Source: Lewinellaceae bacterium (GTDB lineage: Bacteria; Bacteroidota; Bacteroidia; Chitinophagales; Saprospiraceae). Taken from it: DNA of 64,000 bases. Below are positions 31,447 through 43,000 of this stretch, piece by piece. The stretch is taken from positions 906,843 through 970,842 of the forward strand of contig JACJYI010000002.1 of NCBI GenBank assembly GCA_020636225.1. Reading direction: 5' to 3'. The notes below the pieces were generated by a model. That model made no database searches. It saw nothing but the letters and a program-made list of their open reading frames with translations, and was not told the DNA's origin. The stretch's first letter is position 1, and each line of letters begins with the position of its first letter. The position numbers were made by a program, and so were the translations under genes.

Positions 31447-34400
31447 ATGATCGGCACTCTACCAGGTAAATTTCTCTTTATAATCAGGAGTCTCAGCCTC
31501 CTACTTGTTTTTATAACCTGCATGAGCCATGACACTTGGGGCCAAATCCAGGTTTTACAGTTCAAGCTGGTGGATGAGTCCATGACCATTTGCGGTGATT
31601 CAGCCCGGGTGATGATCGAATTCCGCAAAACTACCAATGATCCGGTCACGGGTATCCAGGTGGAACTTATCCCCTACCGGGGCATGACCTATCTCCCTGA
31701 TTCATATCAAAACTACGATGGAGATGCCACCGGTGATAATGGGGATCCGGATAATCCATTACTCTTCTTTCCCGATTTGAACGGGAGTGCAGGTGAAACC
31801 CTACGGGATACTTTCGAGATGAAGATCGGATGCCAGCTGCTTCCTTTGATGGCCAATGAGAAGGTCCTGATTGGAGGTAACGTGCTGGCCGATGGGGGGA
31901 TTGAGGCCAAGGCAACGGACATCGAGGTGCAACTGCTCCAACCTGCTCTGAACCTCATATCGATTGTCAACAAAGTCACGGACGGAACACTGGACTCCAG
32001 CTACACGCGTGTCACGACCTTCAAGAACGGCGGTTTTGGGTCATTGAAAACCTGGAAATATTGGTCGATCAGCCAATCGGCCATTCAAATGGACAGCCTG
32101 ATGTACTTTAGTAGTGTAGCGAATGCTTGGATCAAATTGAATGCCATAACACTTCCAGGCAATGGCCCGGGTGTAGAGGACACCATGTGCTATCTGTTGC
32201 AACCTGCGGAATTCAGCATGATCGGGGATGGTGATGCCACTTTTGACCTGAATGAGGAAATCAAGATTCGTGAACATTTTACCGTTCTGGAATGCGATCC
32301 GGATAACAACCGGACCTTCATCACAGGATCGTGGGGCTGTGGAGGGGAGGAATGTGACTGGGTCATGGATGAAGCGTTCGTCCGGTTTGGGCGAATCCTG
32401 CCGAATCTGAAGACCTGGGTGGATACCTGGCGACCTCCGTTTTGCCATGGCACCCCGGAAGTCAGGAAAATCTATATCACCAACCTGGATGGCAACCCGG
32501 CCAGGGATGTGATATTGGACTTATTCACCAAATACAGTACTAACGCGCTGAATGGACCAGTGGAAATGGCCGGACTGGATACCGCCCAGTTGTTTTACCA
32601 GATTGGAGCCAACGGACCTATGATGGATTTGACCCCAATCAATGTCCAGCAACGTGACACATTATCCAACACGTTTTACCGTCAGTGGACGGGGAAGTGT
32701 TTTCGGGAAAATCCGGAATACAATGTCGGGTTCTGCCAGGTTGAACTGCCTGAAATCCGAAAGAATGATACGTTAATCATTTCCATAGGAGTGTACAAAT
32801 GTTGCACAGACGTCTGTGGATCCTCGCATTGGTGGGGCTGGGGCTATCAAGGAGAATACTATGATGCCTGTCGGTTGGTCAAACAATCCTTCAGTGGCTT
32901 GCGCAGCACAGACTCGTGGACCGAATCGACATCCTATTATGACATCAATGGCACATCTTCCAGCCCGCCTGACGTGTTTCATGACGAAGTATTCGAATAC
33001 TTGTTTGACTTCGGCTCCAATAGCCGACGCTATTGGAGTGGCAACTATGGAATCAACGGTTATTTGGAAATGCAGGTTCAACTGCCTCCCCAGTTCGTCT
33101 ATCCGGATACCAATGACCTTGATCTGAAGATTTTTGGACCCGGAGCCAACGGAGTATGGGAGCCTTCCTTTGTCGATTACACCAATGACCTGATCACCAT
33201 CCGGTATCCGTTTCCACAGCCATTCACGACCACGGGTGGATTCATGACCATACCGCTTCGAGCGGATTGTTATATCCCCGGGCCATTCCCGAACTCGTCT
33301 GGTGGACAAAAGGCCATCACGACCCAATTCTTTGTCAATTTCAGTGATGATCCAAACGTTTGCTCCCCCCAATGCGTGCAACCCCTGGCATGTCCGCAAA
33401 CCATCAATACCCAGTTGCATTGCCCGGGCTGTGATATACCCGGGATGGTCAACAGAGGAATGAAAATGGCACGTACCTCGTTTGGTGCGCCTGACAACAA
33501 TGCGGATGGTTTACCGGATGGATCCGGTTCGCTGGATTTCGATATTGTGCGTGAAGACCGGGCCATTGAAGGGGACACTGTGACAACCACTCTGACCGGA
33601 TATGTGAATGCCAATGGAGGGGTGGGTTTCATGGGACCATTCGACTACGGATATGCCCGGATCAACATTCCCCGGCCGGATATTTCCTTCGTGCCCAATA
33701 CCAGTCGAGTGCGGATTTATGATGCATCAGCGGGTCAGTATTTCACTTGTACCGGGCTGCCTGCCATTGACTCGGTGAAAAACTCAGGTCTGTCCAGTTA
33801 TACCTTTGATTTTTCGGCACCGACCATGTCCCTGCTGGGATGCGCCTGGGTGGACAATGTCCCAGGCGAAGGAACACCATACCATTTTGACCATCTCGAC
33901 TCCGTTTGGGTGGAAGCAGACCTGAAGATCTGCACAAAATTCTACTCCGGGGGACCGATCCAGGAGCGTACGGCAAGCAGTTTGTACTATCTAAAATATG
34001 TTCCATACGCAACGAATGAACCGGCAGATTCCAGATTCTACTGTGACAATTATCAGGCAAAGTACAAGGAGGTACCCTATGCGACGGCTATGTCCGGCGA
34101 TCAGATTTATGACTATGAAGGATGTACACTCAGAGGGATAGACAAGGATATGTACACCTATTATGCGGGATTCGGATCGAACATCTATGCACCGGCATTC
34201 CCGGGCGAGCATCGCGACATTCTGCGATATGATACCATTCGAATCGCATTTCCGAAAGAATACAACTACTATACGGCGGAATTCGTCTTCAGGCAACAAA
34301 ATGGAAAAGGTGCGGGATACCAGTGGTGGACACAGCAGTCTACTCCGGATATGGTGATACCCGGATCAACGCATGACACGTTGATTTATGATCTTAAAAA

Positions 34401-37400
34401 GTTCTATGGGACACCATTGAATATTGGCACAACGGCTCCATTGACCGGTATTGGCAACTTTGTAACACCCCCGTCGAACATTCTTGTGCCTGGCACTGAA
34501 GCCATTTGGATGCGTTGCCGGATCATGACCCAGCCTACATGCGCTACTCCGGAGTCGGAGCTGCGCTCCTACTGGTGGAGCGAATGGGAAAAACAGGATG
34601 CCTTCTGGTGTTCTGAGGAAGATGAGGTCCTGCAGGGTTTCGATTCATCATTCGGCCAGAGGTATTCCTCAGGCTACAGGCAAAGGTATACATTTGACCC
34701 ACCCATGATCCAGGCACTTGCCTCCGTAGACATAGCCCGACCCGTACAGCAACCCTTCAGTTGGGATGTCAATATCTACAATCCGCCGGGTGCAACGGCC
34801 AACAATACCTGGATCTATGTCGAGAACATATCTTCCGGTATCATCATCGATAGTATCTACAACCTTACCAACAATGTCCGCTTGCAGGATGATGGTGGCA
34901 ATGGCATTTTCAAGATCGGTGATTTCGGAGAAAATGTATCTAAGGACATTCGCATATTCGCAAGGACCACCAATTGCCGTCCAGACTCCGTCATCTACCA
35001 TGTCGGTTGGAACTGCCCCGGATATCCGGCAAGTTTCCAGGATTACAGCTGCCAGACATTGGAGCAGCCTCTTTATGTCATCCCGGAACCTGCCGAATTG
35101 CAGATGAAGATTTTGTCGTTCCCGGTTGGCGAGCAACCTCTGTGCATGCCGCAGTACTATGAGATCGAGTTGTTGAGTGCTAAAAAAGGTCATTTATACG
35201 ATGTCAATTTCCAGTTCAGTTTGCCTGATGGAATGGAAATCGTTCCCGGAAGCTTTGAAATGGAATACCCGGCCGGTAACGGCAGTGGATATATGCCTAC
35301 TGCCCAGCAACCGGTCAACACGTTTGCCAATTGGTATCAACTGAATATCAGCGAACAGGACCCATTGTTGAGTTCTGATACTGGTTTTGAAGGTGTCCTG
35401 GCCACTGGAGGGGAAAACCGCTTGAAACTGCGGTTCCAGGTCAACACGGAATGTGGCTTTACATCCGGCCGCCGAATTCGATTCTTCTCCTGGGCCTACA
35501 ATGCCTGTGGACGCCTGAACAATTACCAGTTCAGTCCTGTCCAGCCGTACACCATAGAGAATGTCAATCCACAACCCTATTTTGCTCAGTTCCTGGTTGG
35601 GGGTGACACCTTGCAGGCCTGTATCGGTGAAACCATTACCTTGCCGGTCGGCTGGATCAGTGACCTCGATCCAACGGGGACCAGCGATTCTATCGTCATT
35701 CAGTTACCTTATGGAATCAAGTATGTGCCAGGGTCATTCCAGGCACCGGATTATCCCGGCATCATGCCTGTAGTGGATACGCTGGACCTTTTGGTCAATC
35801 CCGACTCATTCGAACTCGTGCTGACCATACCCGTTCCTGCGGGTATCAGCAACTTTGACACCCTGAATTTCTCAGTCGATCTCATGGTGGCTGATGAAGG
35901 ACTGGCCTGCCAGGGCTTCAGTATCGATATGTATTCCTTCATCGCCAGCCAGGCTGTTTGTGATGACGGGATAAACGCACCATTTACGTGTGGTGTCAAT
36001 GCACAGACTGGATTCGTGGACAAACTTGAACTGATCATCGAAAAACCGATCCTGGCTATTGGCGAGGTCAGTGGAATGATCACCTACAATCCACCGGGTG
36101 AAGAGATGGTTGACATCACCATCGAACTCAACAATTCGGGCGCGCCTCTTCCCCTTTCGGTTCCCGTGTATCTGGAATTCTATACGGATGACAACGGCAA
36201 TATCGATCTGGATGCAGGGGACATGCTCGTGCACAGCCAAACCTATATGATCGATATCCCGACCGATGCCAGCGGGACGGTCTCTGCGTCCTTCCCCGTT
36301 CCTGCGGGGCAGTCATGTGGTCTTTTGATCGCATTACCTGGTGAAGAAAACTGCGTCTGTGATTTTGATACGCGATATGTCAACCAGATTCCATATAAAA
36401 ACGCCGGGCCAGATGCCACAGTCTGTTCCGGGCTGGATACCTTGCTCGGGCTTACCGCTGTGGCGGGCTATGATTATGAGTGGGTAAGCGTTTTCCCGGC
36501 CAACCTGAATGCTCTGAGTTGCACCGATTGTGCCCAGCCCACCTTTAACTGGACGAATATGACATCGGGCAATGTTACCTGGTCCTATGTGTTGAGGACG
36601 GTGAGAAACAATACCTGTTTCTCGGAAGATACCGTCCAGGTGACCATCTATCCATTGTCGTATGACAGTATTGGGCAGCTGGCCTGTCCGGGATATCCTA
36701 CCATGCTGAACGGACCGCTCGGATTCACGAATTATCAGTGGGACCCGACAACCCTGCTGATGGATCCCAACGACCCCCAAACGGTCGTTACGGATGTCAT
36801 CGCCGAGATCACCTATACTCTAAGCTATACTGATGCCAATAATTGTCCGGGGACACATATTGAAACGTTACTTCCGGATATGACCTGTGCGGATCTCAGT
36901 GTTCTGAAACTTGTCAACAAGGATACCGTCAGCCTTGGGGACACGATCATCTATACCATCGTGGTGGAAAACATCGGCCCGGGGTATGCGACCGGTGTCC
37001 AGATTCAGGATATCCTGCCGCCCGGTGTGCGTGTCGTCCAGGGAGGTATCCTGGCCAGCCATGGCCTGTTCAACTCTCTACAGGACCTGTGGAATTTCCA
37101 GGCGGATACCCTGTATGCCAATACCACAGCTACGCTGACCATCCGCTGTGTGGTGGAAGAGATCGGCTTCATCACCAATGTCGCCCAGATCACCAACCAG
37201 AATGAAACCGACCCCGATTCCGATCCGGATGATGATGTGGAAGAGGATGATGACTATGATTATGCGTCATTCGCGGTGAGAGTAGAAAAATGTCGATTCG
37301 ACACGATCCATTTGGTTCTGCCACCCATCTTTACCGACATTCAATGGTATCTGGATGGTCAACCTATCTCTGGAGCCACCGGACTGGCCTATGACGCCGT

Positions 37401-38061
37401 CATTTTCGGCAGCTATACGGTACAGGTGACCGATGCGAAGGGGAATGTGGTCACCTTCGGGCCGTTGGTCATTGAACTGGGTGGTGATTGTTACCTGGAT
37501 TACGGCGACCTCCCGGCACCTTATGGCACTGTTGACGCTGACAATGGACCCAGTCATGACATCAAGCCTGACCTCTATCTTGGTGTGGCCGTTGATGGAG
37601 ATGCCGACGGCCAGCCCGACATCGAGGCCAAAGGAGATGATGACACTGATGGCATCGGAGGTGCCGGGGCATTTGGCCCGGGTGTGGATGACGAGGACGG
37701 ATTGCTGATCGGCAATGATCTGATTGCAGGGCAAACCTATTCCATGGCTTTACAGGTCACCAACGGGACCGGAGAAACAGCCTATCTGAAGATCTGGATC
37801 GATTGGAACGGGGATGGTTTGTTCACCATGGATGAGGAAGAGATCAGCCTCAATGGTGCTTCTGGTGGAGCATTCCCGGCTCTGGTGTCTTACACGGTCC
37901 CAGCCAATGCTGTGCAGGGTCAACCGATCGGCGTGCGGGTTCGTTTGAGCCTTCGTGATGGCATGAGCCCCTACGGCCCAGTCCAGGAAGGAGAAGTAGA
38001 GGATTATCTGATCCGGGTCGGGTGTCCACCGGTTTGTCTGCCGGCAACCATTGCGAAATAA
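31447..38061 (+). CDS. Giant surface protein with DUF11 and GEVED domains and Cys-Pro tail
   Basis: A 2204-residue exported protein. The signal peptide is near residues 8-34 (IIRSLSLLLVFITCM...TWG). Most of the chain is Cys-rich beta sandwiches unrelated to a named family. A DUF11 repeat starts near residue 1815 (ADLSVLKLVNKDTVSLGDTI), an acidic linker (PDSDPDDDVEEDDDYD) and an Ig-like PKD-type segment follow, then DYGDLPAPYGT...DNGPSHDI near 2017 and a GEVED domain (YLKIWIDWNGDG...EGEVEDYLIRV) at the end. There is no T9SS domain; the chain ends with CPPVC plus seven residues. Paralogous to the 40012 and 49906 proteins. Adhesive or matrix role is inferred. Confidence 0.85.
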   Translation: MIGTLPGKFLFIIRSLSLLLVFITCMSHDTWGQIQVLQFKLVDESMTICGDSARVMIEFRKTTNDPVTGIQVELIPYRGMTYLPDSYQNYDGDATGDNGDPDNPLLFFPDLNGSAGETLRDTFEMKIGCQLLPLMANEKVLIGGNVLADGGIEAKATDIEVQLLQPALNLISIVNKVTDGTLDSSYTRVTTFKNGGFGSLKTWKYWSISQSAIQMDSLMYFSSVANAWIKLNAITLPGNGPGVEDTMCYLLQPAEFSMIGDGDATFDLNEEIKIREHFTVLECDPDNNRTFITGSWGCGGEECDWVMDEAFVRFGRILPNLKTWVDTWRPPFCHGTPEVRKIYITNLDGNPARDVILDLFTKYSTNALNGPVEMAGLDTAQLFYQIGANGPMMDLTPINVQQRDTLSNTFYRQWTGKCFRENPEYNVGFCQVELPEIRKNDTLIISIGVYKCCTDVCGSSHWWGWGYQGEYYDACRLVKQSFSGLRSTDSWTESTSYYDINGTSSSPPDVFHDEVFEYLFDFGSNSRRYWSGNYGINGYLEMQVQLPPQFVYPDTNDLDLKIFGPGANGVWEPSFVDYTNDLITIRYPFPQPFTTTGGFMTIPLRADCYIPGPFPNSSGGQKAITTQFFVNFSDDPNVCSPQCVQPLACPQTINTQLHCPGCDIPGMVNRGMKMARTSFGAPDNNADGLPDGSGSLDFDIVREDRAIEGDTVTTTLTGYVNANGGVGFMGPFDYGYARINIPRPDISFVPNTSRVRIYDASAGQYFTCTGLPAIDSVKNSGLSSYTFDFSAPTMSLLGCAWVDNVPGEGTPYHFDHLDSVWVEADLKICTKFYSGGPIQERTASSLYYLKYVPYATNEPADSRFYCDNYQAKYKEVPYATAMSGDQIYDYEGCTLRGIDKDMYTYYAGFGSNIYAPAFPGEHRDILRYDTIRIAFPKEYNYYTAEFVFRQQNGKGAGYQWWTQQSTPDMVIPGSTHDTLIYDLKKFYGTPLNIGTTAPLTGIGNFVTPPSNILVPGTEAIWMRCRIMTQPTCATPESELRSYWWSEWEKQDAFWCSEEDEVLQGFDSSFGQRYSSGYRQRYTFDPPMIQALASVDIARPVQQPFSWDVNIYNPPGATANNTWIYVENISSGIIIDSIYNLTNNVRLQDDGGNGIFKIGDFGENVSKDIRIFARTTNCRPDSVIYHVGWNCPGYPASFQDYSCQTLEQPLYVIPEPAELQMKILSFPVGEQPLCMPQYYEIELLSAKKGHLYDVNFQFSLPDGMEIVPGSFEMEYPAGNGSGYMPTAQQPVNTFANWYQLNISEQDPLLSSDTGFEGVLATGGENRLKLRFQVNTECGFTSGRRIRFFSWAYNACGRLNNYQFSPVQPYTIENVNPQPYFAQFLVGGDTLQACIGETITLPVGWISDLDPTGTSDSIVIQLPYGIKYVPGSFQAPDYPGIMPVVDTLDLLVNPDSFELVLTIPVPAGISNFDTLNFSVDLMVADEGLACQGFSIDMYSFIASQAVCDDGINAPFTCGVNAQTGFVDKLELIIEKPILAIGEVSGMITYNPPGEEMVDITIELNNSGAPLPLSVPVYLEFYTDDNGNIDLDAGDMLVHSQTYMIDIPTDASGTVSASFPVPAGQSCGLLIALPGEENCVCDFDTRYVNQIPYKNAGPDATVCSGLDTLLGLTAVAGYDYEWVSVFPANLNALSCTDCAQPTFNWTNMTSGNVTWSYVLRTVRNNTCFSEDTVQVTIYPLSYDSIGQLACPGYPTMLNGPLGFTNYQWDPTTLLMDPNDPQTVVTDVIAEITYTLSYTDANNCPGTHIETLLPDMTCADLSVLKLVNKDTVSLGDTIIYTIVVENIGPGYATGVQIQDILPPGVRVVQGGILASHGLFNSLQDLWNFQADTLYANTTATLTIRCVVEEIGFITNVAQITNQNETDPDSDPDDDVEEDDDYDYASFAVRVEKCRFDTIHLVLPPIFTDIQWYLDGQPISGATGLAYDAVIFGSYTVQVTDAKGNVVTFGPLVIELGGDCYLDYGDLPAPYGTVDADNGPSHDIKPDLYLGVAVDGDADGQPDIEAKGDDDTDGIGGAGAFGPGVDDEDGLLIGNDLIAGQTYSMALQVTNGTGETAYLKIWIDWNGDGLFTMDEEEISLNGASGGAFPALVSYTVPANAVQGQPIGVRVRLSLRDGMSPYGPVQEGEVEDYLIRVGCPPVCLPATIAK

Positions 38062-38136
38062 TGGTCTTCCTGCCTATCTGTCCCTTCGGGTTTAGAATCA
38101 GGAAACAAGGTTAACCGGTCTTACCAATCAAGAGAC

Positions 38137-38178
38137 CAACACAGGGGATCATATCCATGGATATGATCCCCTGTGTTG
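38137..38178. terminator. Perfect 42-bp palindrome after the 2204-residue gene
   Basis: CAACACAGGGGATCATATCC and its exact reverse complement meet with only CATG at the apex. It starts 76 bases after the stop codon and has no T-run. It could be a bidirectional terminator, an mRNA 3' stabiliser, or a cruciform or protein-binding site. Confidence 0.7.
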
Positions 38179-38905
38179 TGCAAAGGCAAACCAGTGACGA
38201 CATCGATTGTTCCCGTGTTCTTGGAACATGGAAGATCCTGTCCAAATCAGCGTTGTCATGCTTTCTTTCGACCCTAAACTGATCTTGCCCACACCCATCT
38301 GGATGATCATACTCAACGATGGTACACGGTCAACCTGAAATAGAAGACCTTTTCTCATCCACCCATAAGATTGGTTGAAGTTCCGAATGGACCTCACTTC
38401 CATGAATGATCGGCAGATGTGAGAGCTGGTTGATCCGACTAACCTGGAGAAGGAGGCCATCTTGAAGATGGCGCTGTTACGGGGGTATCGGAGATCGTAT
38501 GCTTCTGATAAGAAGACTTCATGCAACCTGTTAATCCTTATTATGGTATGCTATTTGTATTGGTTCGTATTGGTTTGTGGGAGCAGCAACCTGTCCTACT
38601 GTTATTGACCTATGAAGTACTCCCCATTGGAGTAGCCAGTTAGAAGATATTCTTAGGTGATAAAATTAATGTCATAATCATCATCATTTTTCTTTTTTGC
38701 TTCTTTTTTCTTTTGTGAGTAACTCGATTTTTTGTGGATAAATCAAGCTGCTATTGAGTAAAACAGTTCTGTCGGTTTGCGGCGCGCTATTCCCAGGTAG
38801 CCCTAGAATGCCTGTTGAGAACAGGAGAAGCGTCGTTCTCAACCCCTTGTATGATATCCATCTAATCTTCGGCCGGATGAAGAGGAGCAATTCCATAGTC
38901 AATGC

Positions 38906-39345
38906 TCAAAGGTCCGCCAAAGGAGGTTCGATAAAGACATTGATCCAAAGCTTGATATCGAAAGTTCCATGCCAAGATCCGGGCAGCTGGAGATCCAGGT
39001 ATCCGACCCATTCTTTTGCAAAAAAGCTGGTAAAACCGGTCTTGATCCGAGTTCACAAGGCTATAATTGGAATCAAAGTCAAAAATATATCCGTGGCCTA
39101 TACGCTACTGGAGTCTGAGAACTCGGTTGAACACACACCAAAGCGTCCAGATCTGTTGTTGAGAACCCAGTCGATCACATACGACTGGATAGTCAACGGT
39201 AGCCGTCAGATACAAGCCTTTGCCACACGGAATGGTGATGTCATGCAGGACCACCTGATTTGGCCTGACTTCCATATCTGGCGTAACGAGAAACGGATGG
39301 ATTACAGTTTGATTGGCCTGAGGAAGAGTGGGGTTGATGGCGATC
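38906..39345 (-). pseudogene. Decayed giant-protein paralogue fragment, left arm
   Basis: The minus strand carries coding-like text (MEVRPNQVVLHDITIPCGKG, then YIFDFDSN, then after a frameshift FFAKEWVGYLDLQLPGSWHG) broken by stops. YIFDFDSN...GYLDLQLP resembles YLFDFGSN...GYLEMQVQLP near residues 515-550 of the intact 2204-residue protein. It forms a diverged inverted repeat with 39378-39740. Confidence 0.5.
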
Positions 39346-39377
39346 TAGATCGCCGTCAAACAACTTGAGTCGTCTTC

Positions 39378-39740
39378 CATATCAAGTATGTGATCCCTGT
39401 TTCGTTGCGGAAGAAGTATCCTTCAGGCCAAATCAGGTATGGGCCTGACATCACGCAGGATCCCCATGGTGTGAAGGCTTTTTCAGGTACCGTTCATCCA
39501 GCTATTCGTTGATCGACAGGTTCTCAATACTTTCCTTGCGCTTTGGTGTGTCTCAACTCGATTCCTGTTGACAGTCAGTAGACATTGAAAGCAGCCAGAT
39601 CAGACATTTTTGACTTTGATTCCAAATATTCATAGCCAGAGATCGTGACATCAGACCGGTTTTGCGCAAGCAATTTTTTTAGAAAGTGGGTCGGATCCAT
39701 TCCAAATGCCGGATCTTGGCGTACAACTTCGAGGACGAGC
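39378..39740 (+). pseudogene. Decayed giant-protein paralogue fragment, right arm
   Basis: Plus-strand homologue of the left arm: shared blocks include TCAGGCCAAATCAGG, CGCTTTGGTGTGT, TTTTTGACTTTGATTCCAA and TGGGTCGGAT in the same order but opposite orientation. No long open frame remains. The remaining spacer DNA in 38062-40011 shows no supported gene. Confidence 0.5.
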
Positions 39741-40011
39741 TGATGGACGGTATCACCAATTATCGAGACGACCTTTGGCATTGGTGTGAGAATTCTGCTT
39801 GTATCTTCATCCGATTGAAGATGGACAGGAGCTTACATAGGGGTTGAAACAGTATCTGACAGGCTCTGAATTCTCTCAAGGCAGCTAGCGCCCGCAAGGC
39901 CGACTGAACTTTTTTACTCAATATGTTTCATATGCCACTGTTAAGTTAGGTACTTTCACCTTAACTGGTGGCTCCGTTTTTGGGGAGTAGCTCACTATTT
40001 ACTGTAGCGCT

Positions 40012-43000
40012 ATGGCCCAGTCATCGTCTTTATCTAGCACAAAGGCAACCTGGATTTCGATTCTCGGATTATCTCTTTTTTACGTCGTCTCCGGCTGGGC
40101 CGTGCAGAAGGTTGCCGAGCACTTGCCGGATGCATCTGGTATGGAGGAATCGATCACCACGACTGGGAGTGTACACCGGCCCCAATTGGCAGAATTTCAA
40201 CATGCAGAAATGGCCACCGTCTCATTATCAAATGGTGGAAACGGTGCCATAAAAATTGTGCCTCTTAACGGGATTTTCGGCTACCCGGAGATGGATTCAC
40301 TGGTGGTCTGCGGTGCACCGGATACCCTGGCATTCCTGGTCTACTTTACTGGTGATGAACCTGTCCAGAATGCTACACTACGACTCAAATTGGGAGGAGG
40401 AATCCAATTTGGCGGTTTCGCCACCTCCCCGAACCCCGGTACGGTACAACTTCTGGACAATGACCCCACTAAACCCAGGTTCCTGTTGCCTTACGTCGCC
40501 CAGGACAGTGTGGCCATTGTGTACGTAGGCATTCGGGCCACCTGTAGTGCAGCCAACTACTTCAATCCGAGTATAGAGGCCGAAACCAGGTATACCTACC
40601 AGGGCAACAACTGTGTCGATACCTATGATTTTGCCATGGATCTTATCCAACAGGCCATTCTTGTACCGGTATTGAATATCCGCACGCCACTTCCAGCCCC
40701 GATCAACTTTACCAGCACAAACCAAACCCGTTGCCAAACCCTGACCATCAGCCAGGATGGTATCCGGGCCAGTCTGGACAGTTTCACCTTCATGGTCGAC
40801 AGTCTTGACCTGTCCGTGATGGATCTGGTGAGCATCACCGTGAACGGACAAGCGTTTGACCTGAATCAAACGACATATGACCCCGGATCCAAACGCCTGA
40901 CAGGGACGATCACCGGGAATTATTTTCTGTTCAACACCGTCCACCAGGGCCCTCCAAACATGCTATTCAATACAGATGAGCGAATGACCATCCAGTTCTG
41001 TTACAGTATACCTGACTGCTTTTATTCCATACTGAGCAATTTAAAATATACCATTCTCCAACAATGTGGGGACTTTACCTGTACCGGAGTAGGTGACCAA
41101 ACCGATGCACCCGTAACGTTCAATCCAAATTTCGGAGCGACACCCCGGGTCACAGCTGAGCTGTTGCAAGCTCCGGAAGTCTGTGGCAATCCGGCATTGA
41201 TTGAGGTCAAGTTATGGTCGCAACAAGCCAATCCTGTAACCGGACTCTTTGAGGATATGTTGCTCACCTTCAATGCCTGTGACTCGGCAGGGATGGTTGT
41301 CAATCAGATCCGTGTCGGTCCAGAAGGGAATGAAATGGCTTTACCTTCCGGTATCATCTCTTATCAGGGCAGCCGGGGGCTCCAGGTCAACCTGCGTGAT
41401 CTGGATTTCAATCCTGATGGATCCGGAGGGCTTATCGATAGTGATGGCGATGGATACTATGATGATCTAGCAGGAGGGGACACCATTCGTTTTGTTTTGG
41501 AATATGCTGTCAACTGTCCGGAAATTCTTCAAGGATGTTTCCAGGTGGCTTGCCGGGTTGAAAATGTCCGGGTTGAGGGACTCAGACATTGCAAACGTGT
41601 ATTCTCGCAGACGGCCACACCACCGACCACACCGATCATCGGATTCAGCAGCGAGACTTCATTTGCAGAAGATACCGCTGCCTTACCCAACCTGTCCATC
41701 GGATACAATTTTGGCCAGGTGGGCATTGTTGGAGGCAACCCGACTGCGGTAACCCGAACGGTAGGTGTTGACATGAACTATATCGCCGAGAACTTTGTCA
41801 CCTGCGGCGGCACACATATTGCAGAAATTGAAATAGCCGGCGAAGCGGCCAATAATGCTTCGTTTGCCAATGCAGCTTTTGGTCCTCCCGGAATGGAAGT
41901 ACCCATTTCGGGGCCATACACTGTCATCGACAGCCCTGCTGTTACTTACCTGAGAGTGGAGATTCCCGGCCCAGTGGATCCGATGACCGATTATCGATTC
42001 AAAGTCGATGTGACATTTGACACCGCCTATTGCCGCCCGGGGTTCTACATGGGCATTTCGGCCAAATTGAAAGAGGATTGTGATCCGGCTTGTACCTGCC
42101 AGGTGGTCAAAGCTTGTGGCGGGATATTGATGTATATCAATCCGGAAAACACCGGATGTGTATGCGTTTCCCAAACCATCGTCGAACTCGAACGTGTATC
42201 TACCGGATATACGGATAAAACCCTGGCCAATCGTCTGAATATGGCGGATGTCCCCCCCGATGATCGAATACGGTTCTTGCCAGGAGACACCATGTTGGTT
42301 CGAGCCAAAGCCTGGGTAAAAGACCCTGCAGTCTGGAATCAGGTCAATTCCAGATTGGAATTCACCTTGCGTGATTACCCGATTACCATTAATATGTCCG
42401 ATAGAAAGCGCGTGCGATCTACCTGGGATACTCGTTTGGCCAGACTTCAATCGGCGACGTTCAAGCGTGGCAATACCGTCCTCGATCTTTCCGGTGTCGC
42501 TTGTGTCGATGATGGGGATGGTAACGATGTGTCAGCGAATACCCAATCTGGATTATTGCTGTGGTCATCCAATGAAGCGGACGAACCAGTCTTCCATCCG
42601 GGTTTCCCGACTCAGGAAATGTACCAGGTATCGACCAATGCAAGTGATGATCGCTTTGATGGCAATCTCCTGGGGGTCGCTTTCCGGGACCAAACCGTGT
42701 TCAGTCCGGGATCAAATAACCCCAGCGATTGTCTGAAGCCACTTCTGGACCTCATTGGCAGCCCGTTTGAACTGAACGACACCTTTGAATTCGTCTGGTA
42801 TGTTCCGGTAGTCAGCAATCCGGGTTTTGACCCCAGTGCAGGTTCCGAACTTCAATCAAGCCCTTTGCTTAATGGTGTCGAATTGATTAAACGAGATTAT
42901 CTGAACACTCCTGAGGTGAACCTGGCCAGTACATGCTGGACCAATGCGCCTTACAGCTATCACGAGCCTCAGATCTTCGCCAATAGTGAGATCATCTATG

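Noticed and set aside
38754..39368. 204-codon plus-strand frame between the giant genes
   Set aside because: The opposite strand over the same bases reads as fragments of a decayed giant-protein paralogue, so this frame is probably fortuitous.
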